From NCBI RefSeq assembly GCF_016862115.1, contig NZ_BOMI01000066.1, forward strand, positions 1 through 64,000: DNA of 64,000 nt, in the 5' to 3' direction. Position 1 is the stretch's first letter. Every line of letters starts with the position of its first letter. Positions 36,488 through 46,026 of this stretch are shown here, piece after piece. The notes under the pieces are model-generated. The model was not told the origin of the DNA and did not search any database. It saw only the letters and a list, made by a program, of their open reading frames with translations. A program made the position numbers and the translations under genes. The stretch comes from Paractinoplanes deccanensis. Its GTDB lineage: Bacteria > Actinomycetota > Actinomycetes > Mycobacteriales > Micromonosporaceae.

Positions 36488-37218
36488 AGGGCCGGGACGT
36501 TCGGCGGCTCCCAGCCGGTGAGCGCGGTGTGCGCCTGCCGGCAGGTGTACGAGGCGCCGTTGTAGGTGACGACGTTGCCGGGGACGTACGCGGTGCCGGC
36601 GCGCCACGTGCCGGTGGCCGGCGGGGTGGTGGTCGGCGGGGTGGTGGGCGGTGTCGTCGTCGGCGGGGTCGTGGGCGGCGTGGTCGGGGGTGTGGTGCCG
36701 CCGCCACCGCCGATGTTCAGGTCGACGCAGGCGTAGAACGCCATGGCCGTGTCGGCGATGTTCCACCGGGCGAGCACGGTCTGGCGGCCGGTGAAGCCGC
36801 GCATGCTGACCGTGTGGGACTTGGTGGCGCCGGGCTGCGCGCCGCCGTCGTTGAACGAGGCGAGCAGCGTGTTGCCGATGAAGTACTCCCACGTGCTGGT
36901 CGAGTGGCGGGCCGTGAGGACCCAGTTGAAGGTGACGGACTGCCCGGCGGAGGCGGCCGGCCAGCCCTTGCTGTTGTCGTTGAGCACGGCGAACCGGCTG
37001 CCGCCGCCGTTGCACTGCATCGAGCCCTTCGGCGCCTCGACGCTCTGTGGCTCGTACACGATGTCGCCGCAGCCGGAGACCGCGCCGCTCGCGCAGTTGG
37101 CCTGCCGGCTCGGCGGCGACGAGATGTAGCCGTGCGCCGCGGCGGGGGAAACCGCGACGAACAGGGAGGCCACGAGGGCTCCGACGGTGAGTGCGGGGAG
37201 GGTGAGTCTGCGTCTCAT
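36472..37218 (-). CDS. AA10 lytic polysaccharide monooxygenase with CBM5/12
   Basis: This 248-residue protein has a signal peptide ending AAA, so the mature protein begins HGYISSPPSRQ. That His is the first ligand of the copper brace; the second is in TARHSTSTWEYF. A Thr/Pro linker (TTPPTTPP repeats) leads to a CBM5/12 chitin-binding module (about 202-248) with WRAGTAYVPGNVVTYNG and a final Trp. The enzyme should oxidatively cleave chitin, or possibly cellulose, outside the cell. GAGGAG precedes the ATG at 37218; an earlier ATG at 37251 lacks support. It overlaps the downstream DUF305 lipoprotein gene. Confidence 0.93.
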   Translation of the reverse strand: MRRRLTLPALTVGALVASLFVAVSPAAAHGYISSPPSRQANCASGAVSGCGDIVYEPQSVEAPKGSMQCNGGGSRFAVLNDNSKGWPAASAGQSVTFNWVLTARHSTSTWEYFIGNTLLASFNDGGAQPGATKSHTVSMRGFTGRQTVLARWNIADTAMAFYACVDLNIGGGGGTTPPTTPPTTPPTTTPPTTPPTTTPPATGTWRAGTAYVPGNVVTYNGASYTCRQAHTALTGWEPPNVPALWTRN

Positions 37219-37346
37219 GAAGGACTCCTCTTCATGGGGGGATGCAGCCAACCTAATTTAAAGAGTGTTAACAGTAAAGAGACCCATCGATTTCTGACCC
37301 TTTAATTAAGGTGCGCCATGATCGGGACCCGCCTAGCTTCGGCCGC

Positions 37347-37841
37347 ATGGAACCGCTCACCGAATCCGAGATCCGTGCGTCCTTCGTCAATTGCTCGAAG
37401 GGCGAGGCGAGCAGGATCCGGATGCCCGCCGACCTCGCCGAGACGCGCTGGCACGATCTCGACTTCCTCGGCTGGACCGACCCGGGCGCGCCGTTGCGGG
37501 CCCTGATCGTGGTGCCCGGGCCGGTCGGGGTGCTGCTCCGCCGGCCGGAGCCGCGGCGCTCCAGCAGCGCGATGCGCTCCAGCATGTGCCGCGTCTGCCT
37601 CACCGGTCACTCCGCCGACGGCGTGACGCTGTTCGTCGCCCCGCTCGCCGGGGCCGCCGGCCGCCGGGGCAACTCGGTCGGCGAATACCTCTGCTCGGAC
37701 CTGGCGTGCTCGCTCTACCTGCGCGGCAAGCGGCAGCCCCGCGGCCGCCTCGTGCGCCAGGAGGAGTCGCTCAGCCTCGACGAGCGGGTGGACCGGGCGA
37801 TGACCAATCTGGGCGCTTTCATCAAACGCGTGGTCGCATAG
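37347..37841 (+). CDS. FBP-domain treble-clef zinc protein
   Basis: This 164-residue protein fits the FBP (FusB-like, elongation-factor-G-binding) family of actinobacteria. The N-terminal part begins LTESEIRASFVNCSKGEASR, and the C-terminal zinc knuckle uses Cys in SSMCRVC and in YLCSDLACSLY. FusB-type proteins bind EF-G and rescue it from fusidic acid, but most actinobacterial members are untested. The ATG at 37347 fits the conserved start. The EAL gene follows after 14 bp and may be co-transcribed. Confidence 0.85.
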   Translation: MEPLTESEIRASFVNCSKGEASRIRMPADLAETRWHDLDFLGWTDPGAPLRALIVVPGPVGVLLRRPEPRRSSSAMRSSMCRVCLTGHSADGVTLFVAPLAGAAGRRGNSVGEYLCSDLACSLYLRGKRQPRGRLVRQEESLSLDERVDRAMTNLGAFIKRVVA

Positions 37842-37855
37842 CCGATCAGATAGTC

Positions 37856-39115
37856 GTGCGCAACATCCATGACGTGCTCGACGCGCGAGCCGTGACGACC
37901 CTGTTCCAGCCGCTCATCGAGATCGCCACCGGGCGAACGGTCGGTTACGAGGCCCTCAGCCGCGGACCGGCCGGCAGCCCCTGGGAGTCGCCGGCCGCCC
38001 TCTTCGCGGCCGCGCGGGCGGTCGGCCGGGAGGGCGAGCTCGACTGGATCTGCCGGGCCCAGGCGTACCGGACCATCCTCGCGGCCGAGCCCGACAACAG
38101 CCTCACCTGGTTCGTGAACATGGAGCCCACGGCTGCCCGCACGGTGTGCCCGCCCGACCTGGCGCCGGTGGTGAAGCTGGCCCGCGGCCGGCTGCGGGTG
38201 GTCACCGAGATGACCGAGCGAGCCATCGCCGGCGACCCGTCCGGCCTGCTCTCGGCCGCGGCGGCCTGCCGCGACGCCGGCTGGGGGGTGGCCCTCGACG
38301 ACGTCGGGGCGGACCCGCTGTCGCTGGCCCTCATGCCGTTCGTGCACCCCGACGTGGTCAAGCTCGACATGCAGTTGCTGCGCGAGCCGGGCGACCCGCA
38401 CACGGCCAAGGTGGTCGCCGCCGTGGCCGCGTACGCCGAGGCCAGCGGCGCCGTGGTGCTGGCCGAGGGGATCGAGACGCCGGAGCACCTGGCCGTCGCC
38501 CGCACCATGGGCGCCACGATCGGGCAGGGCTGGCTGTTCGGCCGCCCGGGCCCGCTCGACCCGTCCCGGGCCGACAACGCGCGGATGCCGTTCATCCCGC
38601 CGCCGGCGGTCCCCGACCGCCGCAGCCCGTTCGAGATCGTCGCCGCCCGCCGTCCGCTCGTGCGCACCACCAAGGACCACCTCATGCCGACCAGCCGGCA
38701 CCTGGAGGCCCTGGTCGAGGTGGGCGAGGAGGCGCCCGTGCTGCTGGCCTGCTTCCAGGAGGCGCGGCACTTCACGCGGGCCACGGCCCGCCGCTTCGAG
38801 CGGATCGCCACGAAGAGCCCGCTGGTCGCGGCGCTGGGCGCGGGTCTGGCAACCGAGCCGGTTCCCGGCGTGCGGGGGGCTTCGCTGGACGACGGCGACG
38901 CCCTGCGCGGCGAGTGGAACGTGATCGTGGTCGGCCCGCACCGGGCGGCCGCCCTGGTGGCCAAGGACCTGGGCGACACCGGCGCCGAGCGCGACCGTCG
39001 TTTCGACTTCGCGCTGACCCACGACCGGGCCCTGGTCGTGGAGGCGGCCCGGTCGCTGCTGTCCCGGGTGGCGCCCGCCGAGTCCCCGGCGATCGAGCTG
39101 CTCGCGGCGCGGTAG
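37856..39115 (+). CDS. EAL-domain protein with C-terminal DICT sensor domain
   Basis: This protein of about 419 residues has an EAL domain with motifs YEALSR, FVNMEP, TEMTER, LDDVGA, VKLDMQLL and EGIETPEH. These cover most metal- and substrate-binding residues of cyclic-di-GMP phosphodiesterases, although DDVG replaces the common DDFG. From about residue 255 a DICT-type sensory domain follows (RSPFEIVAARRPLV, then EEAPVLLACFQEARHFT). It may hydrolyse cyclic-di-GMP under control of the DICT signal. The start is uncertain: GTG 37856 or GTG 37874, neither with a clear ribosome site. Confidence 0.85.
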   Translation: MRNIHDVLDARAVTTLFQPLIEIATGRTVGYEALSRGPAGSPWESPAALFAAARAVGREGELDWICRAQAYRTILAAEPDNSLTWFVNMEPTAARTVCPPDLAPVVKLARGRLRVVTEMTERAIAGDPSGLLSAAAACRDAGWGVALDDVGADPLSLALMPFVHPDVVKLDMQLLREPGDPHTAKVVAAVAAYAEASGAVVLAEGIETPEHLAVARTMGATIGQGWLFGRPGPLDPSRADNARMPFIPPPAVPDRRSPFEIVAARRPLVRTTKDHLMPTSRHLEALVEVGEEAPVLLACFQEARHFTRATARRFERIATKSPLVAALGAGLATEPVPGVRGASLDDGDALRGEWNVIVVGPHRAAALVAKDLGDTGAERDRRFDFALTHDRALVVEAARSLLSRVAPAESPAIELLAAR

Positions 39116-39116
39116 G

Positions 39117-40571
39117 TCAGGAGCGGCGGTCGAGGAACTCGTAGACGTCCTGGGCGTCGACGCCGGGGAACGTGCCGGGCGGCAGCGCGGCCAGCAGGTG
39201 TGAGTGCACGCGGGCGCTGGGCCAGGCGTTGCCGGCCCAGCGGTCGACCAGGTCGGCGGGCGGGCGGCGGCAGCAATCCGGGTCGGGGCAGCGCGAGACC
39301 GTACGCCGGGTGGTGTCGCCGCCGCGGAACCAGCGCGCGTGCTCGTACGGCGTCCCGACCGTCACCGAGAACTCGCCCGAGCGGGTCGACTCGATGTGGA
39401 CGGTGCACCAGTACGTGCCCGCCGACGTGTCGGTGAACTGGTAGAACGACGAGTACGGGTCGTCGGCCTGGAAGATCGTGCGGGACGCCCACTTGCGGCA
39501 GATCGGCTGTCCCTCGATCGCCCCGGTGACGTCGCGGGGGAAGCGCACCCCGTCGTTCTCGTACGCCTTGTAGACGATGCCGTTCTCGTGCACGCGCGTG
39601 AAGTGCACCGGGATGCCGAAGTGGTGCGTCGCCAGGTTGGTGAACCGGTGCGCGGCCGTCTCGTACGAGACGCCGAACGCGTCCCGGAAGTCGTCGATCG
39701 CCAGCGCCCGGTCCGCCTTCGCCTCCCTCAGGAAGAGAACGGCGAACTTCTCGGGCATCAGCAGCGCCGCCGCGAAGTAGTTCGCCTCGACGCGCTGGCG
39801 CAGGAAGTCGCCGTAGTCGGCCGGCTCCGGATGCCCGAGCACGAAATGCCCCAGCGTCTGGAGCACCACCGCGCGCGGGTCGTGCCCCTTGCCGCTGGCC
39901 ACCTGCGGCAGGTAGATGCGCCGGTTGGCGAGGTCGGTCACCGACCGTGTCGAGCCCGGCAGGTCGTTCACGTAGTGCAACGTGAAGCCCAGCTGCGCCG
40001 CGATGTCGAGGATGCCGCGCTGCGACAGCGGCCCGGTCGTGTGCTTGACCGACAGCAGCACCTTGGCGGCCGCCTGCTCGATCTCGGCGAAGTAGTTGTC
40101 GCGCTCGCGCATGTCGTCGCGCAGTTGCGCGTTGGCCCGGCGGGCCACCTCGGGCGTCGCGCTCTGCTCGGTGAGCAGCCGGTTGAGCTCGCGGTGCAGG
40201 CCCACCAGTGACTCCAGCGCGTCCGCCGGCAGCCGGCGCCCGCCACGGACCGAGGGCAGGCCCAGGCTTTCGTACGCGGGGGAGCGCTGGAAGTGCGCCA
40301 GCTCGATCTCGAGCCCGGCCCGGCGGCTCGGCGCCTCGGCGCGCAACAGCTCCTGCAGGCCGACCCCGAGCGCGCCCGCGAGGGCCTGGAGCACCGACAG
40401 CTTCGGCTCGCGCTTGCCGTTCTCGATCAGGGAGAGCTGCGACGGCGCCCGGCCGACCGCCTCGCTGAGCTGCTCGAGCGTCATGTTCTTGCTCTTGCGC
40501 AGGTGGCGGAGGCGCTGGCCAAGGGTCACCAGGTCGACGGCGCCGGGCTCGGCGGAAGGCGAAGCGGTCAC
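39117..40571 (-). CDS. ramB: RamB-type regulator of the glyoxylate cycle
   Basis: The protein (484 residues from GTG 40571) has an N-terminal XRE helix-turn-helix ([21 protein letters not shown], about 15-70), a central ImmA/IrrE-like region with a degenerate motif ([10 protein letters not shown]), and a C-terminal region with [11 protein letters not shown] and a Cys-rich end ([11 protein letters not shown]). This is the layout of RamB/short-chain-fatty-acid regulators that control isocitrate lyase and acetate genes in Corynebacterium and Mycobacterium. It is divergent from aceA with a 130-bp intergenic region, which supports the assignment. The frame is open upstream to 40703, but that part overlaps the aceA promoter and looks non-coding. 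Confidence 0.9.
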   Translation of the reverse strand: MTASPSAEPGAVDLVTLGQRLRHLRKSKNMTLEQLSEAVGRAPSQLSLIENGKREPKLSVLQALAGALGVGLQELLRAEAPSRRAGLEIELAHFQRSPAYESLGLPSVRGGRRLPADALESLVGLHRELNRLLTEQSATPEVARRANAQLRDDMRERDNYFAEIEQAAAKVLLSVKHTTGPLSQRGILDIAAQLGFTLHYVNDLPGSTRSVTDLANRRIYLPQVASGKGHDPRAVVLQTLGHFVLGHPEPADYGDFLRQRVEANYFAAALLMPEKFAVLFLREAKADRALAIDDFRDAFGVSYETAAHRFTNLATHHFGIPVHFTRVHENGIVYKAYENDGVRFPRDVTGAIEGQPICRKWASRTIFQADDPYSSFYQFTDTSAGTYWCTVHIESTRSGEFSVTVGTPYEHARWFRGGDTTRRTVSRCPDPDCCRRPPADLVDRWAGNAWPSARVHSHLLAALPPGTFPGVDAQDVYEFLDRRS

Positions 40572-40701
40572 GCGTTTGACGCTAACAGAAATTCCGCGTT
40601 TCTTCTCCTCACAAACGCCTTCAGAGGCCCATGCGCAATGCGCGACAGTCAAATTCTTCCACCGAGAAGCACGCGACAGGGCACGGAAGGGACTTATCAC
40701 C

Positions 40702-41991
40702 ATGACTGATCAGCTGACCGACGTTCGTGGCGGTACCGCATCGGACCTCACTCGAGCCTGGGCCGGCGATCCGCGGTGGCTGGGCATCAAGCGCAGCTAC
40801 ACCGCGCACGACGTCGTCAAGCTGCGCGGCACCGTCCAGGAACGGCACACGCTCGCCGAGCGCGGCGCGCAGCGGCTGTGGGACCTGCTGCACAGCGAGG
40901 ACTACGTCAACGCGCTGGGCGCGCTCACCGGCGGCCAGGCCGTGCAGCAGGTGCGCGCCGGCCTCAAGGCGATCTACCTGTCCGGGTGGCAGGTCGCCGC
41001 GGACGCCAACCTGAGCGGCAACACGTACCCCGACCAGTCGCTCTACCCCGCCAACTCGGTGCCCGCGGTGGTCCGGCGCATCAACAACGCGCTGATGCGC
41101 GCCGACCAGATCGACACGGCGGCCGGCCGGCACGAGCGCGACTGGCTCGCCCCGATCGTCGCCGACGCGGAGGCCGGCTTCGGCGGCCCGCTCAACGCGT
41201 TCGAGCTGATGAAGGCCATGATCACGGCCGGCGCCGCGGGCGTGCACTGGGAGGACCAGCTGGCCAGCGAGAAGAAGTGCGGCCACCTCGGCGGGAAGGT
41301 GCTCATCCCGACCGCGCAGCACATCCGCACCCTCAACGCCGCCCGCCTCGCCGCCGACGTGCTCGGGGTGCCCACGCTGGTCATCGCGCGGACCGACGCG
41401 CTCGCCGCGGACCTGCTCACCACGGACGCCGACGAGCGCGACAAGCCGTTCCTGACGGGCGAGCGCACGGCCGAGGGCTTCTACCGGGTGCGCAGCGGGC
41501 CCGACGCGGCCATCGCGCGCGGTGTCGCCTACGCCGACTACGCCGACCTGATCTGGGTCGAGACCGGCAAGCCCGACCTCGACTTCGCGCGGGCCTTCGC
41601 CGAGGCGGTGCACAAGGAGCACCCCGGCAAGATGCTCGCGTACAACTGCTCGCCGTCGTTCAACTGGAAGCGCAACCTCGACGACGCCGACATCGCCCGG
41701 TTCCAGAAGGAGCTCGGCGCGATGGGTTACAAGTTCCAGTTCGTCACGCTGGCCGGCTTCCACGCGCTCAACCACTCGATGTTCGAGCTGGCCCGCGGCT
41801 ACGCCGAGACCGGCATGACCGCCTACGTGAAGCTGCAGGAGGCCGAGTTCGCGGCCGAGGCCGACGGCTACACGGCCACCAAGCACCAGGCCGAGGTCGG
41901 CACCGGCTATTTCGACGCCGTCTCGACCGCGCTCAACCCCACCTCGTCCACCACCGCCCTGGCCGGCTCGACCGAAACGGAGCAGTTCTGA
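40702..41991 (+). CDS. aceA: Isocitrate lyase
   Basis: This 429-residue protein carries the catalytic motif [14 protein letters not shown] with Cys 193, the metal-binding [12 protein letters not shown], and [11 protein letters not shown]. It cleaves isocitrate to glyoxylate and succinate, the first step of the glyoxylate shunt, allowing growth on acetate or fatty acids. GGAAGGGAC lies nine bases before the ATG. Its stop shares one base with the malate synthase start (TGATG), so the two shunt enzymes are coupled. It is divergent from ramB, the probable regulator. Confidence 0.97.
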   Translation: MTDQLTDVRGGTASDLTRAWAGDPRWLGIKRSYTAHDVVKLRGTVQERHTLAERGAQRLWDLLHSEDYVNALGALTGGQAVQQVRAGLKAIYLSGWQVAADANLSGNTYPDQSLYPANSVPAVVRRINNALMRADQIDTAAGRHERDWLAPIVADAEAGFGGPLNAFELMKAMITAGAAGVHWEDQLASEKKCGHLGGKVLIPTAQHIRTLNAARLAADVLGVPTLVIARTDALAADLLTTDADERDKPFLTGERTAEGFYRVRSGPDAAIARGVAYADYADLIWVETGKPDLDFARAFAEAVHKEHPGKMLAYNCSPSFNWKRNLDDADIARFQKELGAMGYKFQFVTLAGFHALNHSMFELARGYAETGMTAYVKLQEAEFAAEADGYTATKHQAEVGTGYFDAVSTALNPTSSTTALAGSTETEQF

Positions 41992-43616
41992 TGGCTTCCG
42001 AGGAAATCACGATCACGGGTACGACCGACGGCCGCTACGCCGAGATCCTCACCCCCGAGGCCATCGACTTCGTCGTCGCGCTCGACCGGGAGTTCGGTGC
42101 CCGCCGCGTCCAGCTGCTGGAGCGCCGCCGTCGCCGCCGGACCACCCGTACCACCGAACTGGACTTCCTGCCCTCCACCCGGCACATCCGGGACGACGCC
42201 TCGTGGACGGTCGCCCCGCCGGCGCACGACCTGCTCGACCGCCGTGTCGAGATCACCGGCCCGCCCGAGCGCAAGATGACGATCAACGCGCTCAACTCGG
42301 GCGCCAAGGTCTGGATGGCCGACTTCGAGGACGCCACCGCCCCCACCTGGGAGAACGTGGTCATCGGCCAGCTCAACCTGCGCGACGCCCTCGACGGCAC
42401 CCTCGACTTCACGTCCGAGGAGGGCAAGGAATACAAGGTCAACGGCTGGATCCCGACCATCATGGTCCGCCCGCGCGGCTGGCACCTGCCCGAATGCCAC
42501 CTGCGCATCGGCGGCCGGGCGGTCTCCGCCGCCCTGTTCGACTTCGGCCTGTACTTCTTCCACTGCGCGCAGCGGCAGATCGACCGGGGCAGCGGCCCGT
42601 ACTTCTACCTGCCGAAGCTCGAGTCGCACCTGGAGGCCCGCCTCTGGAACGACGTCTTCGTCTGGGCGCAGGAGACCTGCGGCATCCCGCGCGGCACCAT
42701 CCGCGCCACGGTGCTGATCGAGACCATCACCGCGGCGTTCGAGATGGACGAGATCCTGTACGAGCTGCGCGAGCACTCGGCCGGCCTGAACGCGGGCCGC
42801 TGGGACTACCTCTTCAGCATGATCAAGAACCGTCCCGACGTCGTCCTGCCCGAGCGCTCCCAGGTGACGATGACGGCGCCGTTCATGCGGGCGTACACCG
42901 AACTGCTGGTCCGCACCTGCCACCGCCGCAACGCCCACGCCATCGGCGGGATGGCGGCGGTCGTCCCCAGCCGCGACCCGGTGGCCGCGAAGCGCGCCCT
43001 CAACCAGGTCCGCCAGGACAAGCGGCGCGAGGTCGGCGACGGCTTCGACGGCTCGTGGGTGGCACACCCCGGCCTGGTCGACACGTGCCGTGAGGTCTTC
43101 GACCAGTGGCTCGGCGACGAGCCCCACCAGATCGTCCGCAAGCGCGAGGACGTGAAGGTCACCGCGGACGACCTGCTGGACGTGAAGGCGGTCGGCGTCC
43201 AGGTCAGCGAGGTCGCGCTGCGCACCAACGTGAGCGTGGCGCTGCGCTACACCGCGGCCTGGCTGGGCGGGCGGGGCGCGGTGGCCCTCGGCGGCCTGAT
43301 GGAGGACGCGGCCACGGCGGAGATCTGCCGCGCCCAGCTCTGGCAGTGGATCAGCACGGCGACGCCGACGGACTACGGGGTGCCGGTCAGCGCGGCCCTG
43401 GTCACCCGGATGCTCCGCGAGGAGCTGGACGTGCTGAGCGAGACGGGCGCCCTGGACGAGGACGCGGCCCGCCGCTTCTCTCAGGCCCGGACGCTGCTGA
43501 CGGTGCTGCTCACCGAGCGCACCTGCCCCGAGTTCCTGACCCTGCCCGCCTACCTGCGGCACCTGTCGGGCGGGTCGGCGGCCCCCACCCCCGCCGAGGT
43601 TACTGTCGCGGCCTAG
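41991..43616 (+). CDS. aceB: Malate synthase A
   Basis: This 541-residue protein is of the A-type length. Key motifs are KMTINALNSGAKVWMADFEDAT, WHLPECHLRIGGRAVSAALFDF, and the late NVSVALRYTAAWLGGRGAVALGG. It condenses glyoxylate with acetyl-CoA to malate, completing the shunt with the upstream aceA gene. The start codon overlaps the aceA stop. A strong hairpin follows the stop and ends the operon. Confidence 0.97.
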   Translation: MASEEITITGTTDGRYAEILTPEAIDFVVALDREFGARRVQLLERRRRRRTTRTTELDFLPSTRHIRDDASWTVAPPAHDLLDRRVEITGPPERKMTINALNSGAKVWMADFEDATAPTWENVVIGQLNLRDALDGTLDFTSEEGKEYKVNGWIPTIMVRPRGWHLPECHLRIGGRAVSAALFDFGLYFFHCAQRQIDRGSGPYFYLPKLESHLEARLWNDVFVWAQETCGIPRGTIRATVLIETITAAFEMDEILYELREHSAGLNAGRWDYLFSMIKNRPDVVLPERSQVTMTAPFMRAYTELLVRTCHRRNAHAIGGMAAVVPSRDPVAAKRALNQVRQDKRREVGDGFDGSWVAHPGLVDTCREVFDQWLGDEPHQIVRKREDVKVTADDLLDVKAVGVQVSEVALRTNVSVALRYTAAWLGGRGAVALGGLMEDAATAEICRAQLWQWISTATPTDYGVPVSAALVTRMLREELDVLSETGALDEDAARRFSQARTLLTVLLTERTCPEFLTLPAYLRHLSGGSAAPTPAEVTVAA

Positions 43617-43628
43617 GCGGAGGTGAGA

Positions 43629-43667
43629 GGGAAACGGCGCGGCCCGGCACCGGTCGCGCCGTTTCCC
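43629..43667 (+). terminator. Terminator hairpin after aceB
   Basis: GGGAAACGGCGCG pairs with CGCGCCGTTTCCC: a perfect 13-bp stem with a 13-nt loop, 12 bp after the aceB stop. Confidence 0.85.
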
Positions 43668-43754
43668 GCTGCCCGCGCTCCTACGCGAGTGTTCTTCGGT
43701 GGTCAGTGCGATGCTGAGGGCGATCCCTGAACCACTGCTGGGAGGTCGTGGACC

Positions 43755-45230
43755 ATGTTGCCCCTCACTCAAGCCAACCTGGCGTCGCTGCCCTCGGGCG
43801 TCGGCGTGCCGAGCTACGACCGGGCGCAGCTGCGTACCGGGATCGTGCACTTCGGAGTGGGCGGGTTCCACCGCGCCCACCAGGCCATGTATCTGGATCG
43901 GCTGATGAACGCGCAGGCCGCGCTCGACTGGGCGATCTGCGGGGTGGGGGTGATGCCGGGCGATCGGCGCATGCAGCAGGTGCTCGACGCGCAGGACCGC
44001 CTCTACACGCTCGTGGTCAAGGCGCCCGACGGGACGCTCGACGCGCGGGTGATCGGGTCGATCAAGGAATACCTGTACGCGCCGGACGATCCCCGGGCCG
44101 TCATCGAGAAGATGGCGCACCCGGACGTGCGGATCGTGTCGCTGACCGTCACCGAGGGCGGCTACAACTTCAACGCGGTCACCGGCGAGTTCATGGCCGA
44201 CAACGTCGACGTGCAGCACGACCTGGCGCTGCCGAACGAGCCGCGGACGACGTTCGGGCTGATCACCGCGGCGATCGAGCGGCGGCGGGAGCGCGGGCTG
44301 CCCCCGTTCACGATCATGAGCTGCGACAACATCCAGGGGAACGGGGACGCGGCGCGGCGCAGTTTCGTGTCGTACGCGCGGCTGCGCGACCCGGCGCTCG
44401 CGGCGTACGTGGACGAGAGCGTGCGCTTCCCGAACAGCATGGTGGATCGGATCACCCCGGTGACGACCGACGACGACCGGGACGAGGTGCGCAAGCACTT
44501 CGGTGTGGAGGACGGCTGGCCCGTGGTGTGCGAGCCGTTCACCCAGTGGGCGCTCGAGGACAGCTTCTCGGCCGGCCGGCCGCCGTTCGAGGACGCGGGC
44601 GTGCAGGTGGTGCCGGACGTCGAGCCGTACGAGCTGATGAAGCTGCGCCTGCTCAACGCGTCCCATCAGGCGCTCTGCTACTTCGGCTACCTCTGCGGCT
44701 ACCGGCTCGTGCACGACGTGGCGCGCGACCCGGTGTTCGAGCAGTACCTCCTCGCGTACATGGAACGGGAAGCGACCCCGACCCTGGCGCCCGTGCCCGG
44801 CGTGGACCTGCGCGAATACCAGCACCAGCTGATCGACCGCTTCTCGAACGCGCAGGTCAAGGACACCGTGGCGCGGCTGTGCGCGGAGAGCTCCGACCGC
44901 ATCCCGAAGTGGCTGCTGCCGGTGATCCGGGAAAACCTGGCCACCGGCGGCGACATCCTGCTGTCCACCGCCGTGGTGGCGTCCTGGGCGCGGTACGCCA
45001 CCGGCGTCGACGAGCACGGCCAGCCGATCGAGGTCGTCGACCGGCTGCGGGACCAACTGGTGTCGCTGGCCCGGCAACCCGACCCGCTCGCCTTCATCCA
45101 GAACCGGGAGCTCTTCGGCGAGCTGGCCGACAACGAGCGCTTCGTGGCGGCGTACAGCTCGGTCCTGGACAGCCTGCGCAACCGCGGAGCGAAAGCGACG
45201 CTCGAAGCCCTCGTGGCGGGCGCCCTCTAG
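43755..45230 (+). CDS. Mannitol dehydrogenase family oxidoreductase
   Basis: This 491-residue protein has the N-terminal NAD-binding region GIVHFGVGGFHRAHQA and the polyol-dehydrogenase active site in YELMKLRLLNASHQAL (Lys 296, Asn 301, His 304). The family oxidises mannitol to fructose, or other polyols and uronate-derived acids. Mannitol 2-dehydrogenase is the most likely, but D-arabinitol dehydrogenase or a fructuronate reductase-like role cannot be excluded. It stands alone after the aceB terminator, with GGGAGG before the start. Its end overlaps the convergent PAP2 gene by four bases. Confidence 0.9.
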   Translation: MLPLTQANLASLPSGVGVPSYDRAQLRTGIVHFGVGGFHRAHQAMYLDRLMNAQAALDWAICGVGVMPGDRRMQQVLDAQDRLYTLVVKAPDGTLDARVIGSIKEYLYAPDDPRAVIEKMAHPDVRIVSLTVTEGGYNFNAVTGEFMADNVDVQHDLALPNEPRTTFGLITAAIERRRERGLPPFTIMSCDNIQGNGDAARRSFVSYARLRDPALAAYVDESVRFPNSMVDRITPVTTDDDRDEVRKHFGVEDGWPVVCEPFTQWALEDSFSAGRPPFEDAGVQVVPDVEPYELMKLRLLNASHQALCYFGYLCGYRLVHDVARDPVFEQYLLAYMEREATPTLAPVPGVDLREYQHQLIDRFSNAQVKDTVARLCAESSDRIPKWLLPVIRENLATGGDILLSTAVVASWARYATGVDEHGQPIEVVDRLRDQLVSLARQPDPLAFIQNRELFGELADNERFVAAYSSVLDSLRNRGAKATLEALVAGAL

Positions 45231-45937
45231 GCGGGCACCGCCGACTTGGTGAAGACCGGGCGGGCCCAGCGCACCGCCCGGTCCAGGATCGAGCGGACCA
45301 TGATGGCGACGCAGGCGAGACCGTTGAGGAACGAGGCCGTCACGTCACTGGGGTGGTGCATGCCCCGGTAGAGCCGCGCGGTCGCGACCAGGACGGGCAC
45401 GAGCACGAACAGCCAGGCGAGGCGCTTCGCCCAGGTCTTCTTGAGCAGGACGGCGAGCACGACCGCGAGCCCGACGTAGAGGGCGACCGCCGCCGACGTG
45501 TGCCCCGACGGGAAGCTCGAGGTGGGCGGGGAGTCGTCCAGATGCGGTACGGCCGGCCGCCGCCGATCGATGACCAGCGTGGTGAACAGGAACACGAGCG
45601 CCTGGGCGCTGACCGCCGCGCAGAGGAGCAGCGGCTCCCGCCAGCGGTGCAACTTCAGCCGCAGCCCGATCGCCACCGCCGCCGTGATGCCGACGACGAC
45701 CGGCGTGCTGCCCATCAGGCTGAAGAACTCGGACACCGCGTTGAGCGCCCCGTCCCGGTGCGCCGCGAAGTCCCGGTTGATCGCGTCCTCGGCGGTGAAG
45801 GGCCAGTCGTGCGCCCAGACCTTGGTGACGAGCAGCCCGAGCGCCACCATGACGCCGAACAGGACCGCTACGGGAAGAAGGATCCGCTTGACCACCTGCC
45901 CGATCGAGGCGGTCCACGTTGCTGATTCGGGGGGCAT
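45227..45937 (-). CDS. PAP2-family membrane phosphatase, variant first motif
   Basis: This 236-residue protein has about six membrane segments and the PAP2 core motifs FPSGH and RLYRGMHHPSDV. In the first motif, LVIDRRRP, the usual Lys of K-x6-RP is replaced by Thr. Similar variants occur in actinobacterial lipid phosphatases, so activity is still possible. It likely dephosphorylates an isoprenyl or lipid phosphate at the membrane. It is divergent from the MarR gene. Confidence 0.87.
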   Translation of the reverse strand: MPPESATWTASIGQVVKRILLPVAVLFGVMVALGLLVTKVWAHDWPFTAEDAINRDFAAHRDGALNAVSEFFSLMGSTPVVVGITAAVAIGLRLKLHRWREPLLLCAAVSAQALVFLFTTLVIDRRRPAVPHLDDSPPTSSFPSGHTSAAVALYVGLAVVLAVLLKKTWAKRLAWLFVLVPVLVATARLYRGMHHPSDVTASFLNGLACVAIMVRSILDRAVRWARPVFTKSAVPA

Positions 45938-45990
45938 GGCCGGACGCTTTACCCGAACGATCGATGGCCTAAGCGCCGTACTCCCCGGTG

Positions 45991-46025
45991 TTGACAGTTA
46001 GAGTTCTAACGGTTAGCTTTCTAAG
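45991..46025 (+). promoter_or_regulatory. MarR promoter and palindromic operators
   Basis: A -35-like TTGACA (45991-45996) is followed at once by the inverted repeat GTTAGAGTTCTAAC (45997-46010) and a related copy GTTAGCTTTCTAAG (46012-46025) ending just before the MarR start. The repeats overlap the expected -10 region. This arrangement is typical of MarR autorepression. Confidence 0.65.
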
Positions 46026-46026
46026 T

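Noticed and set aside
41907..45077. Minus-strand open frame of 1056 codons opposite aceB and the mannitol dehydrogenase gene
   Set aside because: Same reasoning: antisense to well-recognised enzymes, with no protein family features.
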